Below, one piece after another: positions 1 to 7,798 of a stretch of DNA of 38,445 nucleotides; within the stretch, counting starts at the first letter, position 1, and each line of letters opens with the position of its first letter. The notes under the pieces are model-generated. The model had not been told where the DNA came from. It saw only the letters and a program-made list of their open reading frames with translations, and ran no database searches. Source of the DNA: CALFVT01 sp964513675 (GTDB lineage Bacteria; Pseudomonadota; Alphaproteobacteria; Caulobacterales; Maricaulaceae). The DNA is taken from assembly GCA_964513675.1 (NCBI GenBank), contig CAZEOD010000022.1, positions 1-38,445 of the forward strand. The letters are read 5' to 3'. A program made the position numbers and the translations under genes.

Positions 1-1
1 G

Positions 2-928
2 CTCCGGGCTATGGCCGAGAAAACCCTATCGCCAGAAGAAATGGCCGAAATTGAAGCCAAAGGCGGGTTTGACGCCTTAATGGACGCCCTACGGGAGCGC
101 CTCGAAAACCAAGACAAACGCCATGAGGGCGGCAATAAAAATATCGGCACAGCCGGTACCTCCCCCTTTGGCGCTTATGGATATAATCCCGAAGGCATAA
201 GGATTGGTCAAGATAAAGGCCGCCATGGCAAAGCCGTAAAAGTTTGGGATAAGCGCGTGTTCAAGAATCTTGACGGCGACCGAGAGCTTGGCACGCGCAA
301 TATCAAAGTCGCGCTTAGGCGGCTGAGACGGCTGGCGCGTGACGGTGCCCGCGATGAGCTTGATCTTGACGGCACAATTCGCGGCACAGCGCAAAAAGGC
401 TGGCTCGATATCCAAATGCGCGCCGAGCGGCGTAATGCCGTTAAAGTGCTTGCCTTTTTTGACATTGGCGGTTCGATGGACGCCCATGTCCAGCAGGCCG
501 AAGAGCTTTTCTCCGCCGCCCGGTCAGAGTTTAAACATCTTGAATATTTCTATTTTCATAACTGTATTTATGAGAATCTTTGGACGAATAATATGCGCCG
601 CAACAAAGAGCTCACAGCGACATGGGATGTGCTGCATAAATACCCGTCTGATTACCGCGTCGTGATGGTCGGTGATGCCGCCATGAGCCCCTATGAAGTG
701 ACAACACGCGGCGGCTCTGTAGAGCATTGGAATGAGGAACCGGGCGGGCTGTGGCTCCAGCGTATAGCCGAGATATATCCTCATCTTGTTTGGTTAAATC
801 CGTCACCAGAAAAATATTGGGCCTATTCGCAATCGACAAATATCATTCAAAATATCATAGGCAAAGACCGCATGTTCCCGATGACGCTGTCAGGTATTGA
901 AGGCGCGATGAAAATTCTCGCGCGTTAG
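2..928 (+). CDS. VWA domain protein, CoxE-like (5' end cut by window)
   Basis: This is the C-terminal part of a von Willebrand factor A protein of the CoxE-like family, which usually sits beside a MoxR-type AAA ATPase and is thought to help assemble or activate other proteins. The frame is open from base 2 and reads Leu-Arg-Ala before the first ATG at base 11, so that ATG is probably internal. Family members are usually near 390 residues and about 305 are visible from base 11, so an N-terminal part probably lies outside the window. The MIDAS-like metal site reads FDIGGSM (Asp about residue 151 counted from base 11), the DxGxS form used by this subfamily instead of DxSxS. A Gly- and Asn-rich stretch containing GTSPFGAYGYNPEG precedes the domain. 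The gene converges on the HPt gene with six bases between the stops. The family call is firm; the cellular substrate is unknown. Confidence 0.85.
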   Translation, partial: LRAMAEKTLSPEEMAEIEAKGGFDALMDALRERLENQDKRHEGGNKNIGTAGTSPFGAYGYNPEGIRIGQDKGRHGKAVKVWDKRVFKNLDGDRELGTRNIKVALRRLRRLARDGARDELDLDGTIRGTAQKGWLDIQMRAERRNAVKVLAFFDIGGSMDAHVQQAEELFSAARSEFKHLEYFYFHNCIYENLWTNNMRRNKELTATWDVLHKYPSDYRVVMVGDAAMSPYEVTTRGGSVEHWNEEPGGLWLQRIAEIYPHLVWLNPSPEKYWAYSQSTNIIQNIIGKDRMFPMTLSGIEGAMKILAR

Positions 929-934
929 CCGGAA

Positions 935-1318
935 TTATTTATCTAAGTCTTTAATCATTTGGCGATGCTCCCAGCGCTGCATTTCTGCAATGATCCGCGA
1001 GACTGTAAATTCAATATCTTGTATTAATTGCGCTTTACGCCCCTTCGTGCCTTTCATAGCGCCAAAATCTTCGGCCTGTTGGCAAAGCCCTGCCAGCCGC
1101 ATAGCGCCAACGGCCTGCGCTGTGCCTTTAAGGGAATGAGCGGCAGATTCAAACATCTCTGGGCTGGACTCAAGCGTTAGCATCTTCATCCACATTTCTG
1201 TCTGATTTTGGAAAAGACCGAACAGCTCCCGCGTTAAGGCGGCGTCCCCATCGACATAGCGGTTCAAATGTTCGAAATCAATTTCAGGCGTCGAATCATG
1301 GTGCGAGTTATCTGTCAT
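935..1318 (-). CDS. Orphan HPt domain phosphotransfer protein
   Basis: A 127-residue single-domain histidine phosphotransfer protein. The HPt signature AHSLKG places the likely phosphorylated histidine at residue 61, followed by a helix with Gly-Ala and Leu-Cys positions typical of the four-helix bundle. Such proteins pass phosphate between a hybrid kinase receiver and a terminal response regulator in the cytoplasm. No kinase or receiver gene lies next to it, so its partners are not visible. It faces away from the CPBP protease gene across a 104-base spacer that must hold both promoters. ATG start. A role in a Caulobacter-type cell-cycle or stress phosphorelay is possible but only a guess. 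Confidence 0.82.
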   Translation of the reverse strand: MTDNSHHDSTPEIDFEHLNRYVDGDAALTRELFGLFQNQTEMWMKMLTLESSPEMFESAAHSLKGTAQAVGAMRLAGLCQQAEDFGAMKGTKGRKAQLIQDIEFTVSRIIAEMQRWEHRQMIKDLDK

Positions 1319-1411
1319 AGGCCCGTGTTTAAACGGACTCGCTTCGCTTTAACAATACGCATTATTCGCGCTTGCCACATCGCTATCAATCCGTAAAACT
1401 GACCGCTAATC

Positions 1412-1416
1412 GGGAG
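1412..1416 (+). promoter_or_regulatory. Ribosome binding site that sets the CPBP gene start
   Basis: GGGAG lies six bases before the ATG at 1423. The frame stays open upstream to a possible start at 1372, but only the 1423 ATG has a good Shine-Dalgarno sequence, so it is the preferred start. Confidence 0.7.
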
Positions 1417-1422
1417 TATATT

Positions 1423-2592
1423 ATGACAGGCTGGGCCCATTATTTAAATGCCGCTAATGCTGGCAAAACCAAATGGTATCATTGGGTCGGCGGCTTTTGG
1501 CTGATCTTTATTGGCTGGATCATAGCCCAGACGGTTCTAACCGGCCCTATCATGCCGATGATTGAGACCACAGACCCAGAACTCGCGGCGCAAATTACGG
1601 ATGCGAGCATCGCCATGTTTGAAAAACTTGATGGCGGAATAGTTCTCTTTGGTCTTGGATTACTAATATCAGGCCTGATCGCGACAGGGTTGTGGATTGC
1701 GTCTCGGGCTATTGAAAAGGTAAAAACCGCTGAAATCTTTGGCTTCATCGCGCTTTTCTTTACGCTCTTGGCTTTTTACTGTGGCTATAAATTAGGCCCC
1801 GTTCTTAGTGATGCGGAATCAACACGGCTGATGACAAAAGCTATGGGGCTGAACCCCCTCATATATGTATGTTTTTTAATCACCTTTCCCGGCACTTTGG
1901 CAATCGTTTATCTGATCCAGAAATTCTGGCATGAGCGGACGATTAAGAGTCTCCACACAGCTTTTGAAAGATATAATTGGAGCCGGACACTTTTCGCGAT
2001 TGCTGTTTTTTGGGCCATTGCCGGAACCGCCGCTGCGATAGGTCATTTTTCAGGTCTATCGCCGTTAAAGCTACAATTCGACCCTAGCCGTTTCTTTGGC
2101 TTTGCACTCGCGTCATTGCTGTTTATTCCGCTGCAATCTGCGACAGAGGAGATCATCGTTCGCGGCTATATGAACCAAGGTCTCGGGCGATTTATCAAAA
2201 GCTCGTGGATTGTGTTTATCATCACAAGCCTCTTGTTTATGGCCCTGCATTTAGCCAATCCCGAAAGCACGTCGAGCGCAGAAAAAGGGGTGTTCATGCA
2301 TATTTTGACCATGAGCAGCTATTTCAGCTTTGGCTATTTGCTCTGCATTTTGGTCTATTTCGAGGGCGGGCTGGAAACGGCCATTGGCGTCCATGTTGCT
2401 AATAATTTATTTGCCGCCATTTTCATAAATTACGAAGGCTCTGTTTTGCCAACACCCTCAGTCTATATCGCGACGATTAATCCAGTTTATGACTTGCCGA
2501 TTGGCATGGCGATGCTGGCGCTTATAACATTTATTTTAGTCAAGACGCGGCCATCCCAATTAATAGCGAGACTAGCGGCCCCCGTAACTTAG
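1423..2592 (+). CDS. CPBP family intramembrane glutamic endopeptidase
   Basis: A 389-residue polytopic membrane protein of the CPBP (Abi/CAAX protease and bacteriocin-processing) family. It has about eight to ten hydrophobic segments. The catalytic core is in the C-terminal half: the EExxxR motif (E242, E243, R247), a second motif ending in His at H276 in LLFMALH, and HVANN (H324, N327/N328). Family members cleave within the membrane or process peptides; some handle bacteriocins or CAAX-like substrates, but the target here cannot be read from the sequence. The N-terminal half (residues about 20-190) is an extra multi-spanning region, making the protein longer than minimal CPBP enzymes. Its stop overlaps that of the convergent small gene downstream. 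Confidence 0.87.
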   Translation: MTGWAHYLNAANAGKTKWYHWVGGFWLIFIGWIIAQTVLTGPIMPMIETTDPELAAQITDASIAMFEKLDGGIVLFGLGLLISGLIATGLWIASRAIEKVKTAEIFGFIALFFTLLAFYCGYKLGPVLSDAESTRLMTKAMGLNPLIYVCFLITFPGTLAIVYLIQKFWHERTIKSLHTAFERYNWSRTLFAIAVFWAIAGTAAAIGHFSGLSPLKLQFDPSRFFGFALASLLFIPLQSATEEIIVRGYMNQGLGRFIKSSWIVFIITSLLFMALHLANPESTSSAEKGVFMHILTMSSYFSFGYLLCILVYFEGGLETAIGVHVANNLFAAIFINYEGSVLPTPSVYIATINPVYDLPIGMAMLALITFILVKTRPSQLIARLAAPVT

Positions 2593-2846
2593 GCAAAGAG
2601 CTGACGACCTGCATCTGTAAGGCGGCAGACAAGCCAATCCGGTTTCATCGGATTGGCAAACCAAGGCTCGGCCAGTCCTTTTTCTACACAGGCCCGAATG
2701 GTCGTTGCATTTATTTCCTGACCGTTCTCATCAAACAAAGGAAGCTTCCCGCCCGGCTGCCCGTGACCCCGCGTTAAATAATGCATTTCTTCTCTATTCG
2801 GCAGCCCTGCCGTTATGTTTTCTGACGTCATCGCCATTATACCCAC
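2589..2846 (-). CDS. Small conserved-looking hypothetical protein (winged-helix-like C-terminus)
   Basis: An unrecognised 85-residue soluble protein. It starts with GTG at 2846 (preceded by AAGG) or ATG at 2837 (preceded by a GGTGGG stretch); the choice is open. The second half (TIRACVEKGLAEPWF followed by LTDAGRQLF) resembles the recognition-helix and wing end of MarR/winged-helix proteins, but the rest is too short for a full DNA-binding domain. No signal peptide or membrane segment. Its TAA stop overlaps the TAG stop of the CPBP gene on the other strand. It diverges from the coiled-coil gene across about 115 bases. That it is a real gene is an inference from frame, composition and a plausible upstream region. 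Confidence 0.6.
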   Translation of the reverse strand: MGIMAMTSENITAGLPNREEMHYLTRGHGQPGGKLPLFDENGQEINATTIRACVEKGLAEPWFANPMKPDWLVCRLTDAGRQLFA

Positions 2847-2960
2847 CCATTACCTTTAACCCGACGCTTTTAATTTGCGTCTTTCATTATTCCAGCTAAT
2901 CTAAGGGATAAGATCAAAAATAACGTTAATATCCACAGACCAAGTCCAATAGGGGTAATT

Positions 2961-5339
2961 TTGGCTAATATTTTCAAAAAAATCAAAACGATAGATGCTG
3001 TTGGGGATGCGCCGCGCACACCCAAAACATCTAAGGCCCCGTCAAAAGATGGCGTGCGTCTTGGATTAAAGCCCGTTTTGAAAGCCAGTGAAGACCCTTT
3101 AGTTGACGCCACTGATTTCAAAGACCCTTTCGGCCTTGAAGAAGACGCCAGCTTAGAAATTCCCGAAATTGAAGTCGGCAAAGGATCTAAAGAGACGCCC
3201 GCCCAGCCTCTCCCCGTAAATGAAGATCAAATTCGCAATCACAAGGGTCTCACGCCCACCAAAGACTCGCGGGATATTAAACCTACGCCGAACGCCCCTG
3301 CGCCGCCTGAAAAGATTATCGACATAAGCTCAAGCGATGAGATTGACCCCGCTCACCAAGATGACGTGCCGCCTGTAACAAAAACAATAGTAAAGCCCGA
3401 AACATCTATGCCCCCGCTTGCCCCCGAAACACAGGGTAAGAAGCTTCATCTTCACCCCATATATGAAACCGCGCCGAAAGCCGAAATAAGCGCAGCGGAC
3501 ATCCCGCCTGCCTCTATTGAGAAAAGTAATATCTCCGCAGAGGCCGCTATGTCGCCGCTGGGCGGGCTTCCCAAATTTCTGTCCCCCCAGCCGCAAAGCC
3601 GCCATGTTATTATACCCGAACATGATGCGCCAACCTGGCCCTTTTGGGCCTTGGGCGGCTTGGCCTTTCTCTGGATCATTTCAAGCGCAGCCGCCGCCTA
3701 TGGATATTTCGAACTTGGACTTGATAAATTAACCGCCCAGCCCATTCACGCCTTTGGCTTTGCCGGATTTGTTCTTCTCCCCGCCTGTCTTTTAGCCATA
3801 ACGGCTCTTTTACTGCGGCGCATGAATAGCCTGAGTCAAGAAAGCCGCGATCTGGCCTTTCTGAACCAACAGCTTTTGACACCATCGGCGCAGCCGAGCC
3901 AAGCCGCTACAAATCTTGCCGATGAGATTACCCAGCAAATGGACAGAATAGAGCAGCGCGCAGATCAAGCTTTAAACCGCCTCACCACGGTTCAATCCGC
4001 CTTTTCTGCACAAATCGACGATGTCGCCCAAACTCTGACATCTTCAGCCCAGCAGCAAACAACGCTGGACGGACAGTTGCGCGCCTCAAAAACAGCCTGG
4101 ACAGGCAGTGTTAAGCAAACTGAGCAGACCATATCAGAGTTGTCTGCGACCCTTGATAATGTGATTGAGAGTTTTCAAACGCGGGTGGATACGACCCATG
4201 ACAAACTAACCCATCTTACGAGCGGGCTTCAAACGCAATTAGGCGAGATTGAAGAGGCTTTGACGGCGCAAACACAAGAGACCCAAAATACACTTGCCCC
4301 CCTCCTCAGCCAAGCCGAGACCTTGCAAGATCAGCTTACCCGACACCAAGATAAGGCGGCGCAGTTGAAAGATGAAACCGCTGACACGATAAAAAACTTA
4401 GATGATATTTTAGAGGCTCAAACAGAAAAATTAAGCCGCCTGACCGCGCAGCAAGACGCGCTGAAATCCGGCAAACTTGCGCTAAACGCGGCATGGGATA
4501 GCGAAGATAGCGCCGTTCAAGACCGGCTGTTTCGGCATGTCTCGCAAATAGATGCCCTTAATGATAGAACCGATGCGCTTATCAAAAAGATAGACCAAGC
4601 CGCGAAACGACTTACGGCGGCGACGCAAAAAACGGCCCCGCTCGCGCTGCGCGGCACGATCAAAGAAGAACAGCTCAGCCTTTTGCCCGGGTTGGGCGCG
4701 GCAAAAGACATGCTGCCAGCGCTGCTAACGCCAGAGGGTGAAACCGATCCTGCGATATTGGCCTTTGATGATATTGACGCAAGCGATCTGGATGAAAGCT
4801 TATATCAAGAGCCCCGTGCAGATATTGCACAGCCCCTTGCGAGCCAGCGCATATTGGGCGGCCATGACACAGAGCAAAAGCAGAGCTGGTTTAAACGGTT
4901 TGGACGGCGCGCCACTGATCCTGTTTTGCCGAGCGGCCAAGTCGGCCCTGTTTCTGCTCCGCCGGCGGCCCCGCCGCCGCAGCCTCATATGGCGCCGCAT
5001 ATCACCTCTATCCCCCTCAGAGACAAATTGATTTCCATGCAGCTTTCGCCTGATGCCTTGATCGATACAGGATCAGTTCACCATGCCGCGCAGCTCCGGA
5101 TTAAAGACGGCCCCTTTGCGATGAGCCGCTATATGGCGACTCATCTAGGGGCTGCGATTGATTATCTACGCGGGCTATTGCCAGATGATCCGGTTTTACG
5201 GCGGCAGGTTTATGATATGGCCGCAGCCTATCCGCTAAGAGAGCAACTTGATGAGAAAAACGAAGACATGCTCATTCGCATTTTTGAAACCGAAGCGGGG
5301 CGTGAATATTTATTATGTGATGCCGCTCTGAACGGTTAG
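2961..5339 (+). CDS. Two-TM coiled-coil protein of unknown function
   Basis: A 792-residue protein not matched to a named family. It begins with TTG at 2961, preceded by AGGGG (2951-2955) at a five-base spacing. Residues 1-222 are Pro-, Lys- and Asp-rich and look disordered. Two hydrophobic segments follow (about 224-247 and 263-286), ending in Arg-Arg. Residues about 289-560 are a long Gln-, Thr- and Ala-rich coiled coil. A low-complexity linker with a Pro/Ala-rich run near 665-680 leads to a compact domain (about 685-792) rich in Leu, Arg and aromatic residues. The layout (TM hairpin plus long coiled coil) recalls alphaproteobacterial polarity or envelope scaffolds such as TipN, but this is a comparison of architecture only. 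It is transcribed alone, convergent with the mla operon. Confidence 0.8.
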   Translation: MANIFKKIKTIDAVGDAPRTPKTSKAPSKDGVRLGLKPVLKASEDPLVDATDFKDPFGLEEDASLEIPEIEVGKGSKETPAQPLPVNEDQIRNHKGLTPTKDSRDIKPTPNAPAPPEKIIDISSSDEIDPAHQDDVPPVTKTIVKPETSMPPLAPETQGKKLHLHPIYETAPKAEISAADIPPASIEKSNISAEAAMSPLGGLPKFLSPQPQSRHVIIPEHDAPTWPFWALGGLAFLWIISSAAAAYGYFELGLDKLTAQPIHAFGFAGFVLLPACLLAITALLLRRMNSLSQESRDLAFLNQQLLTPSAQPSQAATNLADEITQQMDRIEQRADQALNRLTTVQSAFSAQIDDVAQTLTSSAQQQTTLDGQLRASKTAWTGSVKQTEQTISELSATLDNVIESFQTRVDTTHDKLTHLTSGLQTQLGEIEEALTAQTQETQNTLAPLLSQAETLQDQLTRHQDKAAQLKDETADTIKNLDDILEAQTEKLSRLTAQQDALKSGKLALNAAWDSEDSAVQDRLFRHVSQIDALNDRTDALIKKIDQAAKRLTAATQKTAPLALRGTIKEEQLSLLPGLGAAKDMLPALLTPEGETDPAILAFDDIDASDLDESLYQEPRADIAQPLASQRILGGHDTEQKQSWFKRFGRRATDPVLPSGQVGPVSAPPAAPPPQPHMAPHITSIPLRDKLISMQLSPDALIDTGSVHHAAQLRIKDGPFAMSRYMATHLGAAIDYLRGLLPDDPVLRRQVYDMAAAYPLREQLDEKNEDMLIRIFETEAGREYLLCDAALNG

Positions 5340-5356
5340 ACGACAATTTACGCGCT

Positions 5357-6001
5357 TTAAGACGGCGTGTTTGACAGTTTTTGCGTCATCCAATCAGATA
5401 TTTCTTTCAAAATAGCACTGTTCGCAGCCGATTTGCTTGTCACAATATCGCTCACCTTTTTGGTTGCCGCACGCTGTTCAATATGAAAACTTTGCGTCCC
5501 AATTAATTCTCTGGAGCCCGCATCGGATAGGGTCAAAAGATAATCAATGACTATATTAGGCGCAGCCTCAGCCCCACGGTCAAATTGCGCTTCAAAATGA
5601 CGGATCGTTAAATGGGCGCGGTAAGTTGTTCGCGCGCCAGATGTTGGCAATAATCCAACTAAATCAGGCCGTGAATTAAGCTCAAAGACAAAGGCTTTTT
5701 GCACAAGCGTAGGCAAGCTATCTTCCCATTTAGCCCCGGCAATTTTTGCAATACGTTTCGCATCAGGCGATACGGCCAAATCATAGCCCTGCAAAGCCTT
5801 CGGCGCATTAGGGCGATCAACCCGAATTGTCAGTGCTTTCGCCCCATAAGCCTGCGCCGCGGTTACTGATGTTTGCAAGTCAGGCGATAAACGGTAGATT
5901 TTTTCGGCCGGCGCAGGGTCGGGCAGAAGTAAAGACAAGCACCCGCCAAGATTTATAGCCCCGGCGAGTAAAGCGCCTATAGCAAGTTTGCGTTTCATCA
6001 T
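5357..6001 (-). CDS. ABC-type transport auxiliary lipoprotein (PqiC/MlaD-associated type)
   Basis: A 214-residue predicted lipoprotein of the ABC-type transport auxiliary family. The signal peptide ends in the lipobox LGGC with the lipidated Cys at residue 21. The mature part has the pattern of short beta strands typical of this family, including a YRLSPD opening motif. Relatives act in the periplasm, anchored to the outer membrane, as partners of MCE proteins in lipid transport. Its ATG overlaps the MlaD-type gene's TGA in an ATGA junction, and GGAG lies eight bases upstream, so it is the last gene of the mla operon. Which membrane it is anchored in is inferred from the family. Confidence 0.83.
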   Translation of the reverse strand: MMKRKLAIGALLAGAINLGGCLSLLLPDPAPAEKIYRLSPDLQTSVTAAQAYGAKALTIRVDRPNAPKALQGYDLAVSPDAKRIAKIAGAKWEDSLPTLVQKAFVFELNSRPDLVGLLPTSGARTTYRAHLTIRHFEAQFDRGAEAAPNIVIDYLLTLSDAGSRELIGTQSFHIEQRAATKKVSDIVTSKSAANSAILKEISDWMTQKLSNTPS

Positions 6002-6972
6002 TGGGGTAACTCCACGGCTTCAATTTCTTTGCCTGCAATAAATTGCGCGGGATTTTGCTCGATCTCATCAACAACGCGGTTCAGGCTCTCGACTAAACTT
6101 CGCAGCATATCCGCCGTTTCTTCAAGGTCGGATAAGCCAGAGTTTGATAAGCGGTTAATCGCGTCGCTCATGTTAATTGCGACTTGCGAGCCCTCGCCTG
6201 CAAAGCTTTCAAAAGCGTTCAGCGTCTCGTCAACTTCCGTCATCGAGACAATCGCTCTGTCTAAAAAGACTTTTACATCGTCTTGAACCAAAATGTCAAA
6301 ATCATCGGCGGCTTTATCAACCGCCAGTGCGGCTTCTGATACGTCATCAGCAGCTGTTTTAAATGATAAAAGAACCTCATTAACAAGCTCCGTATCAATA
6401 TCTGTCTCGCTAAGATTTTTCGACAGAACATTGATATTCTCCAAGATGTCATGAAAGTCTTGGATGGCGTCAGGCGTCAAAACTGCGTTTACCCGCGCAA
6501 TCGCGCGCTGCGCGCCTTGGATGACCGATCCGCCGTCATCTAAAAAAGTTTCAATCTGACTCATACGGCCTGGAAGGCTATAGGGCGATGTAAACTCGCT
6601 CTCCGTCATTAAAACGCCGGATTCGCCTTGGAAAATTTGGATATAATTCAGCCCCGTAAGACCCGAGGGCTCAAGCTGCGCATAGCTGTCTGTTGTGACC
6701 GGATAGCCTGCCGTAATCCGAAGGTCGACAAGCACGGTATTCGTCGCCTTTGGATCAAGCCGTAGCTTCGTAACCTCTCCAAGGCGCAGGCCGTTAAAGC
6801 GGACTTCAGTTCCCGCATTTACACCGCGAACCGGCCCCGGGAAACTCACTTCATAAAGTTCATATTGCTGGTCAAATTCCGCTTTGGAAAACCACGCGAT
6901 AAATCCGATAATCATCGCAACGGCCAGCAGAACAAACACACCAATTAACGCAGAATGTGCACGGCTTTCCAT
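5998..6972 (-). CDS. mlaD: MCE/MlaD family lipid-transport protein
   Basis: A 324-residue periplasmic MCE protein, the substrate-binding ring subunit of a phospholipid ABC transporter. One N-terminal membrane anchor (about residues 8-29) is followed by a single MCE domain (about 40-120) containing PVRGVNAGTEVRFNGLRLGEV. The C-terminal part is longer than in E. coli MlaD (183 residues) and helical, with a probable coiled-coil stretch, as in many alphaproteobacterial members. It sits between the ATPase gene (one-base gap) and the auxiliary lipoprotein gene (ATGA overlap). The family and role in the operon are secure; the direction of lipid transport is not. Confidence 0.87.
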   Translation of the reverse strand: MESRAHSALIGVFVLLAVAMIIGFIAWFSKAEFDQQYELYEVSFPGPVRGVNAGTEVRFNGLRLGEVTKLRLDPKATNTVLVDLRITAGYPVTTDSYAQLEPSGLTGLNYIQIFQGESGVLMTESEFTSPYSLPGRMSQIETFLDDGGSVIQGAQRAIARVNAVLTPDAIQDFHDILENINVLSKNLSETDIDTELVNEVLLSFKTAADDVSEAALAVDKAADDFDILVQDDVKVFLDRAIVSMTEVDETLNAFESFAGEGSQVAINMSDAINRLSNSGLSDLEETADMLRSLVESLNRVVDEIEQNPAQFIAGKEIEAVELPQ

Positions 6973-6973
6973 A

Positions 6974-7798
6974 TCATTTACCTCCAGCGCTCAGGGCTGC
7001 TCGGGATCGTGGGCCGCCGAAATATTCTTTCACCCACGGGTGATTAAAAGCCAAGACTTTGTCCAGACTATCGTTAATGCCAATTTTCTTATCAACAAGA
7101 ACCGCAACACGGTCGCAAATTCGAAACAGGCTATCAAGGTCATGTGTAATCATAATCACAGTCAGCCCCATAGCGGCATGAAGGTTTAAGATCAACTCAT
7201 CAAACGCGCTCGCGCCAACAGGATCAAGCCCTGCCGTTGGCTCATCGAGAAATAAAATATCCGGATCAAGGGCAAGAGAGCGCGCGAGTCCTGCGCGTTT
7301 ACGCATACCGCCTGAAAGGTCAGACGGTTTTAACGTCGCTGCATTTGGCGGCAACCCCACCATATTTACTTTCATATCAGCAAGCTCGCGCATTAAAGGC
7401 AGGGGTAAATCCGTATGCTCGCGCATGGGCACCATGATATTTTCACGCACATTCAATGAGGAAAATAACGCCCCGCCCTGAAACAAAACCCCTAATTGAT
7501 TATTCAGCGCCTCTTTATCGGCCGCCTTCATTAAGGCCCGATTTTTGCCCTGTATATAAATCTCACCGCCCTCTGGAGCTTTAAGTCCTAAGATCGTATT
7601 GAGTAGAACCGACTTACCCGTACCCGAGCCGCCGACTAGCCCGATGATTTCACCTTTCTTGACGGAGAAATTTAAATTTTCATGCACGATATTTGGGCCA
7701 AACTGCGTGAGAATATTACGCGCTTCGATAATCGGCCCATCTTGTGCTGGCTCCAGAGCTTGAGACTTTAGCCCTTTTTGGGAGTTTGCAGGTTCCAT
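6974..7798 (-). CDS. mlaF: ABC transporter ATP-binding protein, MlaF type
   Basis: The 274-residue cytoplasmic ATPase of the lipid transporter. It carries Walker A GGSGTGKS (residues 56-63, Lys62), the signature LSGGMRKR (about 160-167) with the GGM variant typical of MlaF/Ttg2A proteins, and Walker B plus D-loop LDEPTAGLDP (about 183-192), then the switch His in ITHDLDS. The first 22 residues are a short polar extension. Its ATG overlaps the permease TAA in a TAATG junction, so the two are translationally coupled. Confidence 0.9.
   Translation of the reverse strand: MEPANSQKGLKSQALEPAQDGPIIEARNILTQFGPNIVHENLNFSVKKGEIIGLVGGSGTGKSVLLNTILGLKAPEGGEIYIQGKNRALMKAADKEALNNQLGVLFQGGALFSSLNVRENIMVPMREHTDLPLPLMRELADMKVNMVGLPPNAATLKPSDLSGGMRKRAGLARSLALDPDILFLDEPTAGLDPVGASAFDELILNLHAAMGLTVIMITHDLDSLFRICDRVAVLVDKKIGINDSLDKVLAFNHPWVKEYFGGPRSRAALSAGGK

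Noticed and set aside
4930..4985. Pro/Ala-rich GCC/GCG run in the coiled-coil gene as a tandem repeat
   Set aside because: Irregular codon repeats encoding a Pro/Ala linker rather than a DNA repeat unit.
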